64,000 nt of DNA from Pacificispira sp040217575 (GCA_040217575.1 JAVJPW010000006.1:1178001-1242000), one strand, 5' to 3'; shown: positions 49,688-58,352, counted from the stretch's first letter. Numbers and translations are program-made. Notes: generated from the sequence alone by a model not told the origin.

Positions 49688-50500
49688 TCACCGCAACACC
49701 CAGCTTCCATATCCGACGACGCGCGACTTGTCGCCCGCCGTGTCGCCCGAATTGCACAGCCCCACGCGTTCGATCCCCATTTGCCGGGACTTCGCCAGGT
49801 GCAAAAGGCCCGACATGGGAATGCGCCCGCAAGCCTGCTCGCGGCCGATGGATGCGTGGTCCAGCGCCTCCACACAGGCGGCGGTCTTCGCATCCAATGC
49901 ATTGCACTCGTCATAGGTCAGGAAATGACTCAAATCCGTCGAAATGACGATCCGTGTTTCCTCCCCGCCCCACAATCGGTCCAGAACCTGTGCCACTTCC
50001 TCTGCCGATGCTTGTCCGACGGCAAAGGGGACCAGCTTCATATGCGGGAAACAGACCTGAAGAAACGGCACATGGACTTCCAGACTGTGTTCCTGGGCAT
50101 GCGCGCCGTCATGGGCCAGAACCTGCGGCAGGTCTTCCAGCCCCGCCAGTGCGTCCCGGTCGATCGGCACCGCCCCCAGCGGGGATTTCCAGTAATCCGC
50201 CGTCGTCGTTGCAAGGCCGCGCACGGCAACGCGGTGGCACGGACCCATCAGGACGATGCGGGAAATCCTGTCCCGGTCGGGGATCAGCCGTGCATAGGCT
50301 TCGCCGGCACAGGCACCGGAATATTTGTACCCCGCGTGGGGCGCAATGATGGCTTTTGGCGCGGGGGGCGGCGTCCCGCCGGCATCCGCTTTTGCCTTGC
50401 GCGCAGCCTCATTCACGAAGGCCATGACTTCGTGCACCAGCGCCTTCGCGTCGTTGGGATAGAACATGCCGGCCACCGCCGGCGGTCTGATCAGCGCCAT
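49688..50500 (-). CDS. amrB: AmmeMemoRadiSam system protein B (MEMO1 domain)
   Basis: 270 residues of the MEMO1 family, structurally related to LigB-type dioxygenases. Seen: AIIAPHAGYKYSG (His metal ligand), VLMGPCHRVAVRG (His), AQEHSLEVHVPFLQ and ISTDLSHFLTYDE, then GRIPMSGLLHL and a late Cys in VGLCNSGDTAG. Human MEMO1 binds copper or iron with similar His/Cys ligands. Start ATG 50500; followed by amrA after 10 bases and divergent from the radical SAM partner with 76 bases between. Confidence 0.93.
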   Translation of the reverse strand: MALIRPPAVAGMFYPNDAKALVHEVMAFVNEAARKAKADAGGTPPPAPKAIIAPHAGYKYSGACAGEAYARLIPDRDRISRIVLMGPCHRVAVRGLATTTADYWKSPLGAVPIDRDALAGLEDLPQVLAHDGAHAQEHSLEVHVPFLQVCFPHMKLVPFAVGQASAEEVAQVLDRLWGGEETRIVISTDLSHFLTYDECNALDAKTAACVEALDHASIGREQACGRIPMSGLLHLAKSRQMGIERVGLCNSGDTAGDKSRVVGYGSWVLR

Positions 50501-50576
50501 GGGTCTCGTCGAGCCCCTATCGTTTTGCCTCGCGATAACCTACCTTAAGACTGTGGGCAGTTGAAGGCCAAGGGCA

Positions 50577-51725
50577 ATGACCGACGGCGTAAAGCTGGAT
50601 AACGACATTATCGACGGCGTCCCGGCACGGTACTGGCAGGCGCTGGAGGACGGGCGCATTCAATGCGACGTCTGTCCGCGCGAATGCAAGTTACGGGACG
50701 GTCAGCGGGGTTTGTGTTTCGTGCGCGCCAGGCGTGGGGACGAACTGGTCCTGACCACATACGGGCGATCGTCCGGCTATTGCATCGATCCGATCGAAAA
50801 GAAGCCGCTGAACCATTTCCTGCCCGGCACACCGGTTTTGAGCTTCGGGACGGCGGGCTGCAACCTGACCTGCAAATTCTGTCAGAACTGGGACATATCG
50901 AAATCCCGGCAGATGGACCGGCTGATGGACCAGGCACCGCCGGGTGCCATCGCGGCGGCGGCGAAACAGACGGGCTGCCGGTCGGTCGCCTATACCTTCA
51001 ACGACCCTGTCATATTCCTGGAATACGCGGTTGATGTGGCCGAAGCCTGTCATGAAATCGGCATCGCCAACGTCGCGGTCACGGCGGGATATATCAAGGA
51101 AGCCGCTCGCGAAGAGTTTTTTGCCCGGATGGATGCGGTGAACCTGGACCTGAAGGCGTTTACCGAAAAATTCTACAGGTCGCTGTGCACCGCATCCCTT
51201 GAGTCGGTGAAGGACACGGCCAGATATCTGGTGCATGAAACGAAAAGCTGGGTGGAACTGACGACGCTTTTGATACCTGATGAAAATGACGGGGATGCGG
51301 AGCTTGAGGAACTGTCCCAATGGGTGCTGGAAGAATTGGGGCCGGATGTTCCGGTCCATTTCACGGCCTTTCACCCCGACTACAAGATGATGGACAAGGA
51401 CCGCACGCCGCCCGCAACGCTTCTTAAGGCATGGAACATCGCGCGCAAGGCGGGCCTTCGCCATGTCTATACCGGCAACATCCATCATGAGCCGACGGGG
51501 TCGACCTACTGCCCCGGCTGCGGGACAAAGGTGATATCACGGGACTGGCACCAATTGGCGGACTGGCACCTGGGGCAGGGCGGGCATTGCACCAACTGCG
51601 GAACCGCGATTGCCGGCCGGTTCGAACCCAAGCCCGGGACATGGGGGCGGCAGAGAAAACGCGTGCATCTGGCCGACTTTGCGCGCCAGTGGCAGGCGCG
51701 CCATCCGGCCATTCAGCAGCAATAG
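50577..51725 (+). CDS. amrS: AmmeMemoRadiSam system radical SAM enzyme
   Basis: 382-residue radical S-adenosylmethionine enzyme that completes the set with the two divergent genes. Seen: an N-terminal zinc-like C-x2-C motif (CDVCPRECKL), the [4Fe-4S] motif CNLTCKFC (CxxxCxxC, about 95-102) and a C-terminal rubredoxin-like pair YCPGCGTKVI and CTNCGTAI. Substrate unknown; related enzymes activate glycyl radical enzymes or modify proteins. ATG 50577 has AAGG 8 bases upstream. All three parts intact. Confidence 0.93.
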   Translation: MTDGVKLDNDIIDGVPARYWQALEDGRIQCDVCPRECKLRDGQRGLCFVRARRGDELVLTTYGRSSGYCIDPIEKKPLNHFLPGTPVLSFGTAGCNLTCKFCQNWDISKSRQMDRLMDQAPPGAIAAAAKQTGCRSVAYTFNDPVIFLEYAVDVAEACHEIGIANVAVTAGYIKEAAREEFFARMDAVNLDLKAFTEKFYRSLCTASLESVKDTARYLVHETKSWVELTTLLIPDENDGDAELEELSQWVLEELGPDVPVHFTAFHPDYKMMDKDRTPPATLLKAWNIARKAGLRHVYTGNIHHEPTGSTYCPGCGTKVISRDWHQLADWHLGQGGHCTNCGTAIAGRFEPKPGTWGRQRKRVHLADFARQWQARHPAIQQQ

Positions 51726-51732
51726 TGTCAGA

Positions 51733-52698
51733 TTACCGAACCACCGCGCTGCGGTCAGCGTGAAAGCGGAAATAACGCAATTTCTTTGATTCCAGGGCGC
51801 GCACCAGAAGAAGCCAGTATTCCGCTTCGCGCATCATGACATTTACGAAATCGCGGGTCAGGTCGCTTCGGGAAAGGCCCGCGACCAGTTGCGCCCATGC
51901 CTGAAGCAGCTTTGACCGGAACATATCTGTTTCGTCCTGGTCAACACGCAGGTCCATGCCCATGCCGACAATTGTCTTGCGGTACTGTGCTTCGGTCCAA
52001 AGGTGTTTTGCACCCGGCTCTTTTGCGACCCATGCGGCAATTTCACGATCATCAAGCTCTGCATTTTCCCCCAGCACGAAATCCGTAATTATCAGATGAC
52101 CGCGCGGTTTCAGACCGCTGTAGATCGCCTGAAGGGCTTTCGGCTTGTTGGGCATCCGAAACAGCCGCTCCCGGCAAAGGATGCCGTGATAGCGTTGTTC
52201 CGGAAGATTCATTTTGTCCGGATCGTAGGTGATGATCGGAACGCGCCGTTCCATACCATGTTTTTTTGACAGGCCGTGTCCCAGCATTGCCAGATCCAGG
52301 TCCGGTTCAAACCCGTCGATATAACAGGACAGATCTTTGGCCGCCCGCCGGGTGCCGCCGCCCAGTCCGGCGGACAGATCGGCCGCGCTCATTTCGGACG
52401 TCAGGCTCATCGGTTTCATCAGCCAGGATGTGTATGCCGCACCGCCGGGCTCTACGACCTCATCCTCCTCTTCGACTTCCCAAAGCCTGCGGCAGAAATC
52501 CAGGCGGCTTGTCGGCCAGTTATTGGCCTCTTCCGGCTCGTCGACCTGAATGGCGAGTGGATTGCCGGGATCATCGTTGTCGGACGGTTTGGCAACCAGC
52601 GCATTGGGGTCCAGCCCTTCCCACCACGCCTTGAAGCGGACTGAAAAAGGGATGTAGCCGTCGTCAACGGGGCTGTTCTGTTTTGCAAATGCCGGCAA
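51733..52698 (-). CDS. SAM-dependent methyltransferase-like protein
   Basis: 321 residues, cytosolic. Seen: a helical N-terminal 90 residues with LDFCRRLWEVEEEDEVVEPGG, then a Rossmann-like fold with MSAADLSAGLGGGTRRAAK (SAM-binding Gly-rich loop), YDPDKMNLPEQRYHGILCRERLF and YSGLKPRGHLIITDFVLG, the latter typical of class I methyltransferases. The start is TTG 52698 because no ATG or GTG precedes the domain; AGGAAA 10 bases upstream supports it. Target unknown. It is divergent from a 45-residue peptide gene across a CRP-like palindrome. Confidence 0.8.
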   Translation of the reverse strand: MPAFAKQNSPVDDGYIPFSVRFKAWWEGLDPNALVAKPSDNDDPGNPLAIQVDEPEEANNWPTSRLDFCRRLWEVEEEDEVVEPGGAAYTSWLMKPMSLTSEMSAADLSAGLGGGTRRAAKDLSCYIDGFEPDLDLAMLGHGLSKKHGMERRVPIITYDPDKMNLPEQRYHGILCRERLFRMPNKPKALQAIYSGLKPRGHLIITDFVLGENAELDDREIAAWVAKEPGAKHLWTEAQYRKTIVGMGMDLRVDQDETDMFRSKLLQAWAQLVAGLSRSDLTRDFVNVMMREAEYWLLLVRALESKKLRYFRFHADRSAVVR

Positions 52699-52845
52699 GG
52701 GGGCTGCTTTCCTAATTTCGACGAAAGAGATCGAACTTAGGAAGTTTTTAGACGATCAAGATTAATGCCGCGTTAATGATAAAATGCCGTGTATTTCGAA
52801 TTCCATTCTGGCGATCCCACGGTCTTATAAAAATTTTTCGCTGCT

Positions 52846-52861
52846 TGTGACATCTGTCACA
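52846..52861. promoter_or_regulatory. CRP/FNR-type palindrome
   Basis: TGTGACATCTGTCACA is a perfect match to TGTGA-N6-TCACA, with 7-base symmetrical arms. It lies 77 bases upstream of the 45-residue peptide gene and 147 bases upstream of the divergent methyltransferase. Confidence 0.7.
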
Positions 52862-52938
52862 GAGTTTCGCCGCAAAAGCGCCCATATCACCTGACAAGAA
52901 GGACATGAGGTCCAACCCAACAGTCAGGAATCGATATC

Positions 52939-53076
52939 ATGCGTCACAATGATACCACCAGCTGCAAGCTTCGCATATTCCGCCGCAGCCGCGCGCCGAT
53001 CGCCCTGTTCGGTGTCAGTATTGCGCTTTCCATGACACTAATCGGGTCGATCGCCATCGCGGCTGTCGCGGGTTAG
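52939..53076 (+). CDS. 45-residue single-pass membrane peptide
   Basis: Short gene; not recognised. Seen: MRHNDTTSCKLRIFRRSR, a strongly basic leader, then one hydrophobic helix (APIALFGVSIALSMTLIGSI, about 19-38) and a short AIAAVAG tail. AGGA precedes the ATG by 8 bases. The orientation signal (positive inside) is clear. It ends 5 bases before the convergent permease stop. The CRP-type palindrome upstream and the ribosome-binding site support it being real; function is unknown. Confidence 0.6.
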   Translation: MRHNDTTSCKLRIFRRSRAPIALFGVSIALSMTLIGSIAIAAVAG

Positions 53077-53081
53077 GGCGC

Positions 53082-54344
53082 CTACATTTTCCCTTTCCAG
53101 GGGACCAGCCATTTTTCCAGACGGCGCATCAGCACGTCGATCCCGTAACCGATTATGCCGATCAGCACGATCCCGGTGATGACGATATCCGTCAGCTGGA
53201 ACTTCGACGCGGCAATGATCATCATGCCGGCCCCGGTTTCCGCCGCGACCAGCTCGGCGGCGACCACCGTTCCCCAGCAGACGCCCATGGCCACCCGTGC
53301 GCCGGTAAATATCTCCGGCAGGGAGTTGGGGACGATCACATGCATCAGGATCTGCCGTTTCGAGGCGCCCAACGAATAGGCCGCGTGGACCTTTGTGATG
53401 TTGACGCCTGATACGCCGGCCCTGGCAGAGATTGTCATGATCCACAGGGCCGCCAGGAACAGAAGAACAATTTTGCCTTCTTCCCCGATACCGAACCAGA
53501 TGATGACCAGCGGGATCAGGGCCAGTGGTGGCACCGGTCGCATGAATTCGACAATCGGGTCGAACCATCCCCGGAACCAATCGGACAGGCCCATCGCGTA
53601 CCCAAGCGGAATGCCAACAGCGGCACCAAGCACGAAACCCAATACGACCCGAAACAACGACCAACCCAGATGTTCGACCAGCGGGGTATTCTGGTATCCC
53701 TCCTTCACCAGATTCCAGAACCGCACCGCGACCCCTTCTGGCGACGGCAGCCAGATGGGTTCCATCTGCATGCCGGGGTAGGGGGTGAAGTTCAGCGACC
53801 CCCGTCGCGTCAGGTTTACCGTTCCGTCGGGCAGTTGAAGATCTTCGCCCTGGACAATCGGCATGCCGTTGACGGCGATCACTTCATACCCTTCCTCGTC
53901 GCCGCCTTCGTCGTTGCTTTTGACCCGGATCAGGCCGCTTCGCCAGGCGCCGATAACATCGCTGTCGTTTCTGGCAAAGCCGTCACCTTCGTCGATGACC
54001 GGCGCTTCGGCTTCCTCATCCACCTTGTGGACATAAACCGTGACGGTCGCTTCGTCCGTTTCCCCGGCCGCGTTCTGCGCGGTGTAGGTAAAGGTCGTCT
54101 CTCCCGTGAAGGGGCCGGGCATATGCACCGGTACCAGGCTGGACCCCGTAAATGCGCCCCAGACAAGGAAGATGGTCAGAATGGAAATGACCGATGCGGC
54201 CCGGCTTGGGGTGATGGCGCTTTCGTCACCGAACGTAACGGTCTTCAGAGAAGTGAAATCGTGGCGTTCGCGCCGCTTGTTGATCTGGTGGACGATGAAG
54301 AACGCCAGAACGAATGCGGTGACATATATGGCGAGGATAATCAT
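53082..54344 (-). CDS. Taurine/sulfonate-type ABC permease with Ig/VCBS-like insert
   Basis: Permease of a TauC/SsuC-like importer, 420 residues instead of about 270. Seen: membrane helix 1 (about 2-20), helix 2 (about 50-70), then about 135 residues of periplasmic beta sequence with FTYTAQNAAGETDEATVTVYV and DGTVNLTRRGSLNFTP, features of Ig/VCBS-like repeats, and finally the usual permease domain (EHLGWSLFRVVLGFVLGAAVGIPLG, EAA loop with YSLGASKRQILMHVIVPNSLPEIFTG). GGAGGAAA precedes ATG 54344, which overlaps the ATPase stop (ATGA). Confidence 0.88.
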   Translation of the reverse strand: MIILAIYVTAFVLAFFIVHQINKRRERHDFTSLKTVTFGDESAITPSRAASVISILTIFLVWGAFTGSSLVPVHMPGPFTGETTFTYTAQNAAGETDEATVTVYVHKVDEEAEAPVIDEGDGFARNDSDVIGAWRSGLIRVKSNDEGGDEEGYEVIAVNGMPIVQGEDLQLPDGTVNLTRRGSLNFTPYPGMQMEPIWLPSPEGVAVRFWNLVKEGYQNTPLVEHLGWSLFRVVLGFVLGAAVGIPLGYAMGLSDWFRGWFDPIVEFMRPVPPLALIPLVIIWFGIGEEGKIVLLFLAALWIMTISARAGVSGVNITKVHAAYSLGASKRQILMHVIVPNSLPEIFTGARVAMGVCWGTVVAAELVAAETGAGMMIIAASKFQLTDIVITGIVLIGIIGYGIDVLMRRLEKWLVPWKGKM

Positions 54345-55147
54345 GCGGTTTCCTCCACCCGGCCCATGATCTCCTCTTCCATCTCCCAGATCATGGAGAG
54401 GATTTCCTCTCGGGTTTCGGCAAAACCGTCGGATTTTTTTACATCGCGCAGGTCCTGGTCGACCCCGCGGTCGGCGAACGGAAGCCGGTATTCCTTGTGG
54501 ATGCGACCCGGACGCGGCGCCATGACTATCAGGCGTTCGCCCAACAGCAGTGCCTCTTCGACCGAGTGGGTGATAAGGATGATGGTCTTGCCCGTCTCTT
54601 TCCAGAGCTTCAGGACAAGGCCCTGCATCTTCTCCCGCGTCAGTGCGTCCAGTGCGCCCAGCGGTTCATCCATCAGGATGACGTCGGGGTCGTTTGCAAG
54701 GCATCGCGCCAGCGCCACGCGTTGTTGCATGCCGCCGGACAGTTCATAGACCGCCTTGGTCTTGAATTCGGAAAGCCCGACAATGTCCAGCAGGTGATCG
54801 GTGATCTTTTTGCATTCGGCCTTGGGTGTCCCCTTCATCCGCGGGCCGAAGTCGACATTGTGGCTGACGCTCATCCATTCGAAAAGCGCACCTTTCTGAA
54901 AGACCATGCCGCGTTCGGGACTGGGTCCGGTAACGCGGTTGCCGTGCAACTGGACTTCGCCCTCCGTCGCACCCAGAAAACCGGCGATGATGTTGAGGAG
55001 CGTCGTCTTCCCGCAGCCGGACGGGCCCAGAACCGACACGATCTCGCCCGATGTGATGTCGAGAGAGACATTCTTGAGCGCTTGCACGGCCGAGCCATTC
55101 GGCAGGTCGAAGCGCATCGACACGTTTTTAATTGAAAGTCCGGACAT
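54341..55147 (-). CDS. Taurine/sulfonate-type ABC transporter ATP-binding protein
   Basis: ATPase of a TauB/SsuB-like importer, about 268 residues. Seen: Walker A GPSGCGKTTLLNII, Q-loop MVFQKGALFEW, signature LSGGMQQRVALARCLA, Walker B VILMDEPLGALDALTREKMQ and H-loop LITHSVEEALLL. ATG 55147 is chosen (MSGLSIKNVSM); an upstream extension to 55267 lies in the terminator region and is rejected. It is coupled with the permease by a 4-base overlap and preceded by the binding-protein gene. Confidence 0.92.
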   Translation of the reverse strand: MSGLSIKNVSMRFDLPNGSAVQALKNVSLDITSGEIVSVLGPSGCGKTTLLNIIAGFLGATEGEVQLHGNRVTGPSPERGMVFQKGALFEWMSVSHNVDFGPRMKGTPKAECKKITDHLLDIVGLSEFKTKAVYELSGGMQQRVALARCLANDPDVILMDEPLGALDALTREKMQGLVLKLWKETGKTIILITHSVEEALLLGERLIVMAPRPGRIHKEYRLPFADRGVDQDLRDVKKSDGFAETREEILSMIWEMEEEIMGRVEETA

Positions 55148-55231
55148 TCCGTATCCTGACGGATCGGGACTATGCAATAAAGGCAGTTGGAAGCGGCCCC
55201 CTCGAAAAGTCCCCCGACCCCTTGAAGTTCG

Positions 55232-55261
55232 AAAGGCGGGGTCGTTTCCGGCCCCGCCTTT
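55232..55261 (-). terminator. Hairpin after the substrate-binding protein gene
   Basis: A 10-bp perfect stem (AAAGGCGGGG / CCCCGCCTTT) with a 10-base loop, 13 bases past the binding-protein stop and before the ATPase gene in the same direction. It probably lets most transcripts stop here, giving excess binding protein, as in many ABC operons. Confidence 0.75.
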
Positions 55262-55273
55262 CCTCAAGCGTGT

Positions 55274-56272
55274 TTAGTTGGCAACCGCCGCAAGGGGCGC
55301 TGTGTTTACCGCCCCTTCATAGGAGTCCCGGGCGGCGGGGATCGACCCTGCTTCCAGGAAGACCTGTGCGACACCCAACATGAACTCTTGTGCGTTGCCG
55401 CCCAGCCATGCCTGGCTCAGCTGCTCCTCCACCGAGGGGAATACGAATGTCGCGATCGTCTGTGCCGTCGCATCTTCGTCCATCCCGGCATCCTGTGCGA
55501 TCACCGGCAGCATTTCCGCGGTGTGTTCGCCGGAGTTCCACATTGCGTTGGCTTCAGCCGTGACGCGCAGGAATTCGGTGACCAGTTCCTGCTCTTCGGC
55601 GATGAAGTCGGCCGGGGCCGAGGTAACGTCAAACACCAAAATGCCGAGTTCGGTTTTTTCAGCACCGGTCAGCAGCACGTTGCCATGTTCCAGCATGCGA
55701 CGCAGCGAACCGCCCCAGCCGCAAACCATGTCCAGGTCGCCCTGGGCGAACGCCGCAGCGCCGTCGGGCGGCGCCATGTCAACGATGTCCATGGTGGCGA
55801 TGTCGACGCCAAAATGCTGCATCTGCTTCAGGAAGCCGTAGTGCGCGGCCGTTCCCAAGGGAACCCCGACCTTCACACCTTCCAGATCCTGGGCGTTGCT
55901 GGCGTCGATTTCCAGCCGCTCCGCGACCACACAATTGTCATTGTCGGCATAGCTGACCGCGACATCGACAATCTGCAGGTCCTGGCCGGCGGATGTCGCG
56001 ACCACAAAGGGCGGCACGCCCTGGCTCACCACAAGCTGTACGTCGCCGGACGCCATTGCCGCCGACATGGCGGTTCCGGTGTCGAACGACCGCCAGTTGA
56101 TTTCGACGCCCATGGCTTCCTCATACATGCCCGTCGCTTTGGCATACTGAAACGGCATCGGCCATTCCAGGAAGTAACCAACCGTAATTTCGTCCAATGC
56201 GGATGCCGCATTGGCACTGAACAGCATGGCGACCGCCGTCGCCGCGCCGGCAAATTTGTTGCCCAGTTTCAT
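55274..56272 (-). CDS. Taurine/sulfonate-type ABC substrate-binding protein
   Basis: Periplasmic binding protein of about 332 residues. Seen: a Sec signal peptide (KFAGAATAVAMLFSANAASA, cut near 25), then EITVGYFLEWPMPFQYAKATGMYEEAMGVEINWRSFDTGTAMSAAMASGDVQLVVSQG, the TauA/SsuA layout, plus GVPLGTAAHYGFLKQ and QGDLDMVCGWGGSL. Taurine or another sulfonate is the likely ligand; a TauR-type operator upstream supports taurine. Confidence 0.9.
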   Translation of the reverse strand: MKLGNKFAGAATAVAMLFSANAASALDEITVGYFLEWPMPFQYAKATGMYEEAMGVEINWRSFDTGTAMSAAMASGDVQLVVSQGVPPFVVATSAGQDLQIVDVAVSYADNDNCVVAERLEIDASNAQDLEGVKVGVPLGTAAHYGFLKQMQHFGVDIATMDIVDMAPPDGAAAFAQGDLDMVCGWGGSLRRMLEHGNVLLTGAEKTELGILVFDVTSAPADFIAEEQELVTEFLRVTAEANAMWNSGEHTAEMLPVIAQDAGMDEDATAQTIATFVFPSVEEQLSQAWLGGNAQEFMLGVAQVFLEAGSIPAARDSYEGAVNTAPLAAVAN

Positions 56273-56347
56273 GATCTGCTCCCGTTCGTTCCCATGTTCG
56301 AAAAATTGTTATGAGCTTATGACAGTACACCACCAAGACACCAGTGA

Positions 56348-56380
56348 TAGGTCCAGATTCGTTTTTCACTAGGTCCAGAT
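56348..56380 (-). promoter_or_regulatory. TauR-type direct-repeat operator
   Basis: TAGGTCCAGAT (11 bases) occurs at 56348-56358 and 56370-56380, 22 bp apart (two turns). Read on the minus strand the repeats are ATCTGGACCTA, containing CTGGACCTA, close to the TauR (MocR-type) site of Rhodobacter. It lies between the binding-protein start and the divergent aminotransferase start. Confidence 0.6.
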
Positions 56381-56436
56381 GTAAGCGCATACAATTTGAT
56401 TGACAGCCTGCATGACGGCGACAGGATGTCAACGCA

Positions 56437-57633
56437 ATGTCGAAAAAGAGATTCAGCAAAAGCTTCACCCAGCAGGAGCCGATTTCCGAAGATGTGGTCG
56501 TGCGCGCGGCCGAAATCCTTCGGACCGGGCGGTTGCATCGCTACAACACGGCTGAGGGGGAGGTGAGCGAAGCATCGCTTCTGGAAGCTGAATTCGCGGC
56601 CTATCAGGGGGCGGATTACTGCATCGCGGTTACGTCCGGGGGCCAGGCCCTGCAGATCGCCCTGCGGGCGCTTGGCGTGGTGCCGGGTGATCCTGTTCTG
56701 GCCAATGCCTATACGCTGGCGCCCGTTCCAGGGGCAATTCATGCGGTCGGCGCCCAACCTGTATTTGTTGAAATCGGGGACGACTGGCTGACGGACCTGT
56801 CGGATCTGCGGCGAAAGGCCGAAATCAGCGGCGCCAGGGTCCTTATGCTGTCCCATATGCGTGGTCATATCGCCGATATGGACGGAATTCTGGAAGTCTG
56901 TTCAGAGTTCGACATCACTCTGGTCGAAGACTGTGCGCACACGATGGGCGCGGCGTGGAAAGGCACAAAGTCGGGAAATTTTGGAAAGATCGCCTGTTTT
57001 TCCGCCCAGACCTACAAACACATCAATTCGGGCGAAGGCGGATTGATCACCACCAACGATCCGGAACTGGCGGCGCGGGCAACCATCCTGTCCGGGTCCT
57101 ATATGCTGTACGACCGGCATGGCGCATCCCCGGATGCCGCAGTGTTTGATCGGGTACGGCTGGAAACCCCGAATTGTTCGGCGCGCATGGATAATCTGCG
57201 CGCCGCGCTGCTGCGTCCCCAGTTGAAGATCCTGGATGACAATGTCCGGCGCTGGAACGAACGGTATCGCGTGCTGGAAGATGGGGTTGCGGGGGCGCCT
57301 GGGCTTCGCATTGTGCCGCGCAAACAGCACGAAGCCTATGTCGGTTCCTCGTTTCAGTTTCATGCGGACGGGATTGGCGGGAAGGGGATCCCCGATTTTG
57401 TCGGGCGGTGCGGCGCACGTGGAGTGGAAATCAAATGGTTCGGCGCCGCCGCGCCCGTCGGCTATACCAGCCGTTTCGATTCCTGGCGCTATGTCGAAAA
57501 CCTGCCGGATCTGCCGCAAACATTGAAGGTCCTGTCTACGACCTGCGATATTCGCGTTCCGCTGACATTTACTGTGGACGATTGCCGCGATCTGGTTGAA
57601 ATCATTACTGAAGAGGCTGCGGCTGGCATCTAG
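56437..57633 (+). CDS. DegT/DnrJ/EryC1/StrS-family aminotransferase
   Basis: PLP-dependent sugar-aminotransferase fold, 398 residues. Seen: YCIAVTSGGQALQIALRALGV (PLP phosphate site), LANAYTLAPVPGAIHAVGAQPVFVEIG, VEDCAHTMGAAWKG (Asp for PLP nitrogen), and FSAQTYKHINSGEGGLITT with the Schiff-base Lys. No sugar-nucleotide genes are near, so the substrate need not be a sugar; adjacency to the taurine-type importer and the shared upstream region suggest an amino compound. Convergent 4-base stop overlap with the B3/B4 gene. Confidence 0.85.
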   Translation: MSKKRFSKSFTQQEPISEDVVVRAAEILRTGRLHRYNTAEGEVSEASLLEAEFAAYQGADYCIAVTSGGQALQIALRALGVVPGDPVLANAYTLAPVPGAIHAVGAQPVFVEIGDDWLTDLSDLRRKAEISGARVLMLSHMRGHIADMDGILEVCSEFDITLVEDCAHTMGAAWKGTKSGNFGKIACFSAQTYKHINSGEGGLITTNDPELAARATILSGSYMLYDRHGASPDAAVFDRVRLETPNCSARMDNLRAALLRPQLKILDDNVRRWNERYRVLEDGVAGAPGLRIVPRKQHEAYVGSSFQFHADGIGGKGIPDFVGRCGARGVEIKWFGAAAPVGYTSRFDSWRYVENLPDLPQTLKVLSTTCDIRVPLTFTVDDCRDLVEIITEEAAAGI

Positions 57634-58331
57634 AATCCCACAACGGGATTGGCGCTGTCCGCGATGCGATAGGTACAGTCGGCGCCGCAATGATCCGTCC
57701 ACAGCTGGCACAATTCTTCGGCTGCGGCTTCCAGTTCAACATGACCAAGGCTCTGGATCGTAAGGACGGCATGTGTTGTGTCAGCCTGAATGGCGGAACG
57801 CGCATCCTGGTACCAGTTCCACCGGCGGCACAGGACTTTGTGTGCATCTGTATAGACAACTTCGCCCAGCTTGGGCGGGTCCTCACCCTGATCCGCTTTG
57901 CCCAGCGGCAGGAAACTTTCCGTTCCGTCCGCAAACCGGAATGAAAGGTCGCCGGTCACACGGTTCAGGTCATCGGCGCCGACGGGCGCCAGATACTTCA
58001 GCGATATTAGGTTGTAGGCGTCGACCGGTCGGCTGATTTGTGGCAGTCCGCGCCCCTTGACCGCCGACCGCAGAAGTCTTTCGACGGAAGACCGGTATTT
58101 CGTCTGCTTGATCCCGAAGTCACGATAGGCCCGCCGCCAGTCGGAAATTGCGTCCAGTGACCCCAGATTTTCAGGATCATAATCGCGCTGGGCCGCAGCT
58201 TCGGCGGATTCGATCATGGCGTTCATGTCTGGCCCGCGCTCTGGCACTACTGACAGGTTCTCGGCAACAACGACCGCGACGGAATAGTGGGGGAATGCCT
58301 CAATCAAAGCTTCTATGCTGAGAGATATCAT
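57630..58331 (-). CDS. B3/B4 domain protein (PheRS editing-domain-like)
   Basis: 233-residue stand-alone B3/B4 domain, as in the beta subunit of phenylalanyl-tRNA synthetase. Seen: SDWRRAYRDFGIKQTKYRSSVERLLRSAVKGRGLPQISRPVDAYNLISLKYLAPVGADD and later the DARSAIQADTTHAVLTIQSLG segment typical of this family. Free-standing members are thought to edit mischarged tRNA or bind amino-acid-like groups. Neighbouring dtd strengthens a role in tRNA quality control. Confidence 0.85.
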   Translation of the reverse strand: MISLSIEALIEAFPHYSVAVVVAENLSVVPERGPDMNAMIESAEAAAQRDYDPENLGSLDAISDWRRAYRDFGIKQTKYRSSVERLLRSAVKGRGLPQISRPVDAYNLISLKYLAPVGADDLNRVTGDLSFRFADGTESFLPLGKADQGEDPPKLGEVVYTDAHKVLCRRWNWYQDARSAIQADTTHAVLTIQSLGHVELEAAAEELCQLWTDHCGADCTYRIADSANPVVGF

Positions 58332-58352
58332 GTTGATTTATCGCTATCTTCA

